From an uncultured Eubacteriales bacterium (GTDB lineage: Bacteria > Bacillota > Clostridia > Oscillospirales > Oscillospiraceae), in the NCBI GenBank assembly GCA_900546295.1, contig URCK01000043.1, positions 1 through 14,131 on the forward strand: a DNA stretch of 14,131 nt, written 5' to 3'. Both the position numbers and the translations under genes were made by a program. Numbering within the stretch: position 1 is the first letter of the stretch; each line of letters opens with the position of its first letter. Below the pieces are notes generated by a model, which worked only from the letters and a program-made list of their open reading frames with translations, was not told the origin of the DNA and made no database searches. Positions 12,780-14,131 of the stretch are shown here, in pieces.

Positions 12780-13820
12780 ATGAAGGAAAAGCTCCGTCTC
12801 ACGCAGATGACCACCGCCGCCGGGTGAGCGGCAAAATTGGGGCCGGGCGCCCTGACGGAAATTCTGCATGATCTGCCGAACGTCAAAGACCGCGACCTCC
12901 TCGTCGGATACGACAGCAGCGATGACGCCGCCGTTTACCGCGTCAGCGACGAGGTCGCCGTCATTGAAACGGTCGACTTTTTCACCCCCATCGTGGACGA
13001 TCCCTACCTCTTTGGCCAGATCGCCGCGGCGAACGCGCTGAGCGACGTCTACGCCATGGGCGGCGTGCCGAAGGTCGCGATGAACCTGCTCTGCGTGCCG
13101 AACTGCCTGCCGAAGGAGGACATCCGCGCCATTCTGGAGGGCGGACACGCCAAGGCTGTTGAGGCAAACTGCGTCATCGCCGGCGGCCACACGATTCAGG
13201 ACAATGAGCCGAAGTACGGCCTGTGCGTCACGGGCTTTGTCCACCCCGATCACATCCTCAAAAATGTCGGCGCGCAGCCGGGCGACGTGCTCGTGCTCAC
13301 AAAGCCCATCGGCAGCGGCGTGCTGACCACCGCGATCAAGGCAGACCTCATCTCAGAGGCCGCGCGCAACGCGGTCTATGCCCACATGGCAACGCTCAAC
13401 AAAAGAGCGGGCGAAGCGCTGCGTCAGGTGGAGGGCGTGCACGCCTGCACCGACGTTACAGGCTTTGGCCTGCTCGGCCACAGCTTCGAGATGGCGGAGG
13501 GCAGCGGCGTAACGATCCGTCTGCACGGCAGCGCCCTCCCGCTGATGGATGAGGCGCGCGACATGGCGGAAATGGGCATCATCCCCGCCGGTGCTTACCG
13601 CAACATGGACTATGTGAAGCCTCAGCTCACGGTGCTGCCCTCGGCGCAGCGCGCCCTTCTGGATCTTGCGGCCGACCCGCAGACCTCGGGCGGACTTCTC
13701 ATCTCGCTCCCGCGCGAACAGGCGGAGAAGCTCCTTGCGCTGCTTCATCCCTTCGCGCCGTGGAGCGCTATCGTCGGCGAGGTGTTTGCGCACAAGATCA
13801 CCTCGCTCGAGTTCGACTGA
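12780..13820 (+). CDS. selD: Selenide, water dikinase (selenophosphate synthetase), selenocysteine-containing
   Basis: 346 residues if the in-frame TGA at 12825-12827 is read as selenocysteine. SelD uses ATP and selenide to make selenophosphate, the Se donor for Sec-tRNA. The N-terminus MKEKLRLTQMTTAAG is followed by the TGA (Sec16), then AAKLGPGALTEIL; this is the SelD active-site motif where other species have Cys or Sec, with the essential Lys at 19. Then come DSSDDAAVYR (metal/ATP-binding Asp cluster), ETVDFFTPIVDDPYLFGQIA, ANALSDVYAMGG, AGGHTIQDNEPKYG, the central DVTGFGLLGH and the C-terminal DPQTSGGLLIS, all AIRS/PurM-fold landmarks. Start ATG 12780 has AAAGGAGG 8 nt upstream. Starting after the TGA (TTG 12837) would drop the catalytic residue and lacks a ribosome site. 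A stem-loop at 12837-12855 supports recoding. Divergent from yedF. Confidence 0.93.
12825..12855 (+). promoter_or_regulatory. UGA-Sec codon and bacterial SECIS-like stem-loop
   Basis: TGA at 12825-12827 is followed 9 nt later by TTGGGGC (12837-12843), loop CGGGC, GCCCTGA (12849-12855), a 7-bp stem with two G-T pairs. The apical loop holds a GG and lies about 17-21 nt after the UGA, within the range known for bacterial SECIS elements, which sit inside the coding sequence and recruit SelB. The fold was judged by eye. Confidence 0.65.
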
Positions 13821-13830
13821 TCTCAGCAGA

Positions 13831-13871
13831 AAAAACCGCCTTTCAAAGCGCTGCTTTGAAAGGCGGTTTTT
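13831..13871. terminator. Bidirectional terminator, selD / serine dehydratase
   Basis: AAAAACCGCCTTTCAAAGC (13831-13849), loop GCT, GCTTTGAAAGGCGGTTTTT (13853-13871): 19-bp perfect arms with A and T flanks, between convergent genes. Confidence 0.93.
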
Positions 13872-13880
13872 GATCTTTTC

Positions 13881-14131
13881 TTATTCTCCGTGCGGCATTC
13901 TCGCCTTCACGGCTTCGCCCGTCGGCGTTGCGGCAAGGCCGCCGAGCGCAGTTTCGCGGAACTCGACCGGCATACGGCGGCCGACCTCGCCCATCGCGTC
14001 GATGACCTCATCGACGGGGATGCGGCTCTCAATGCCGGCAAGGGCCATGTCCGCCGCCGAAATGGCGTTCACCGCGCCGATGACGTTGCGCTTGACGCAG
14101 GGCACCTCGACAAGACCCGCCACCGGGTCGC
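13881..14131 (-). CDS. sdaAA: L-serine ammonia-lyase (Fe-S), alpha subunit, C-terminal part
   Basis: Partial gene cut by the window's right edge; only the last ~83 residues and the TAA (13881-13883) are present. The reading frame begins at 14129 with DPVAGLVEVPCVKRNVIGAV, a hallmark of the alpha subunit of iron-sulfur serine dehydratases, which deaminate L-serine to pyruvate. The Cys in VEVPCVKRN is a likely [4Fe-4S] ligand, and the tail ETALGGLAATPTGEAVKARM is typical of the C-terminus. The window cannot show whether it is a separate alpha subunit (usual in Bacillota) or the end of a fused alpha-beta enzyme. Convergent with selD across a shared terminator; a functional link to Sec synthesis, which uses serine, is possible but not shown. 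Confidence 0.85.
   Translation of the reverse strand, partial: DPVAGLVEVPCVKRNVIGAVNAISAADMALAGIESRIPVDEVIDAMGEVGRRMPVEFRETALGGLAATPTGEAVKARMPHGE

Overview
The window looks like a chromosomal segment of an anaerobic, GC-rich member of the Bacillota (Clostridia/Oscillospirales-like). This rests on strong AGGAGG-type ribosome sites, U-tailed hairpin terminators, GC-rich core genes, small families such as DUF1653 and DUF3343, and a complete-looking selenium accessory set. Genus cannot be read from the sequence. No rRNA, tRNA or CRISPR array was seen.

Region 1 (1-2760) is lower in GC and consists of decayed accessory DNA. It holds a dead IS3-family element on the minus strand with three disabling lesions. 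Next to it are the 5' remnant of a low-molecular-weight tyrosine phosphatase gene whose catalytic Arg codon is also mutated, and a DUF1016/YhcG-type PD-(D/E)XK nuclease gene with a nonsense codon and a frameshift.

Region 2 (2760-8967) holds ordinary metabolic genes in short units separated by clear terminators. In order they are an M42 metallopeptidase (+), an EamA/DMT exporter (-), a dicarboxylate/amino acid:cation symporter (-), a uracil permease (+), and a DUF1653 plus YgjP-like metallopeptidase pair (+). The uracil permease is preceded by a U-rich 31-codon leader ORF whose stop codon lies inside a terminator hairpin, an arrangement that suggests translation-coupled attenuation.

Region 3 (8970-13820) is a selenium cluster. 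One minus-strand unit is yedF, a cysteine desulfurase gene and a DUF3343 (putative Se/S carrier) gene, joined by 4-nt overlaps. A second minus-strand unit is yedE (membrane transporter) and a TusA/SirA-like gene, also joined by a 4-nt overlap. Divergently transcribed is selD. Its catalytic residue is encoded by an in-frame TGA at 12825-12827, followed by a SECIS-like stem-loop, so SelD itself appears to be a selenoprotein. The likely logic is import or trafficking of reduced S/Se (YedE/TusA), release of selenium from selenocysteine by the desulfurase, relay on carrier proteins (YedF, DUF3343), and activation to selenophosphate by SelD. The Sec decoding genes (selA, selB, selC) are not in the window and must lie elsewhere if this reading is right.

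Region 4 (13831-14131) is a shared terminator followed by the 3' end of an iron-sulfur L-serine dehydratase alpha-subunit gene (-), cut by the window edge.

The two intergenic stretches longer than 300 bases are 6328-6765, which holds divergent promoters, an inverted repeat, the leader ORF and the attenuator, and 12404-12779, which holds divergent sel promoters and two 5'-UTR hairpins.
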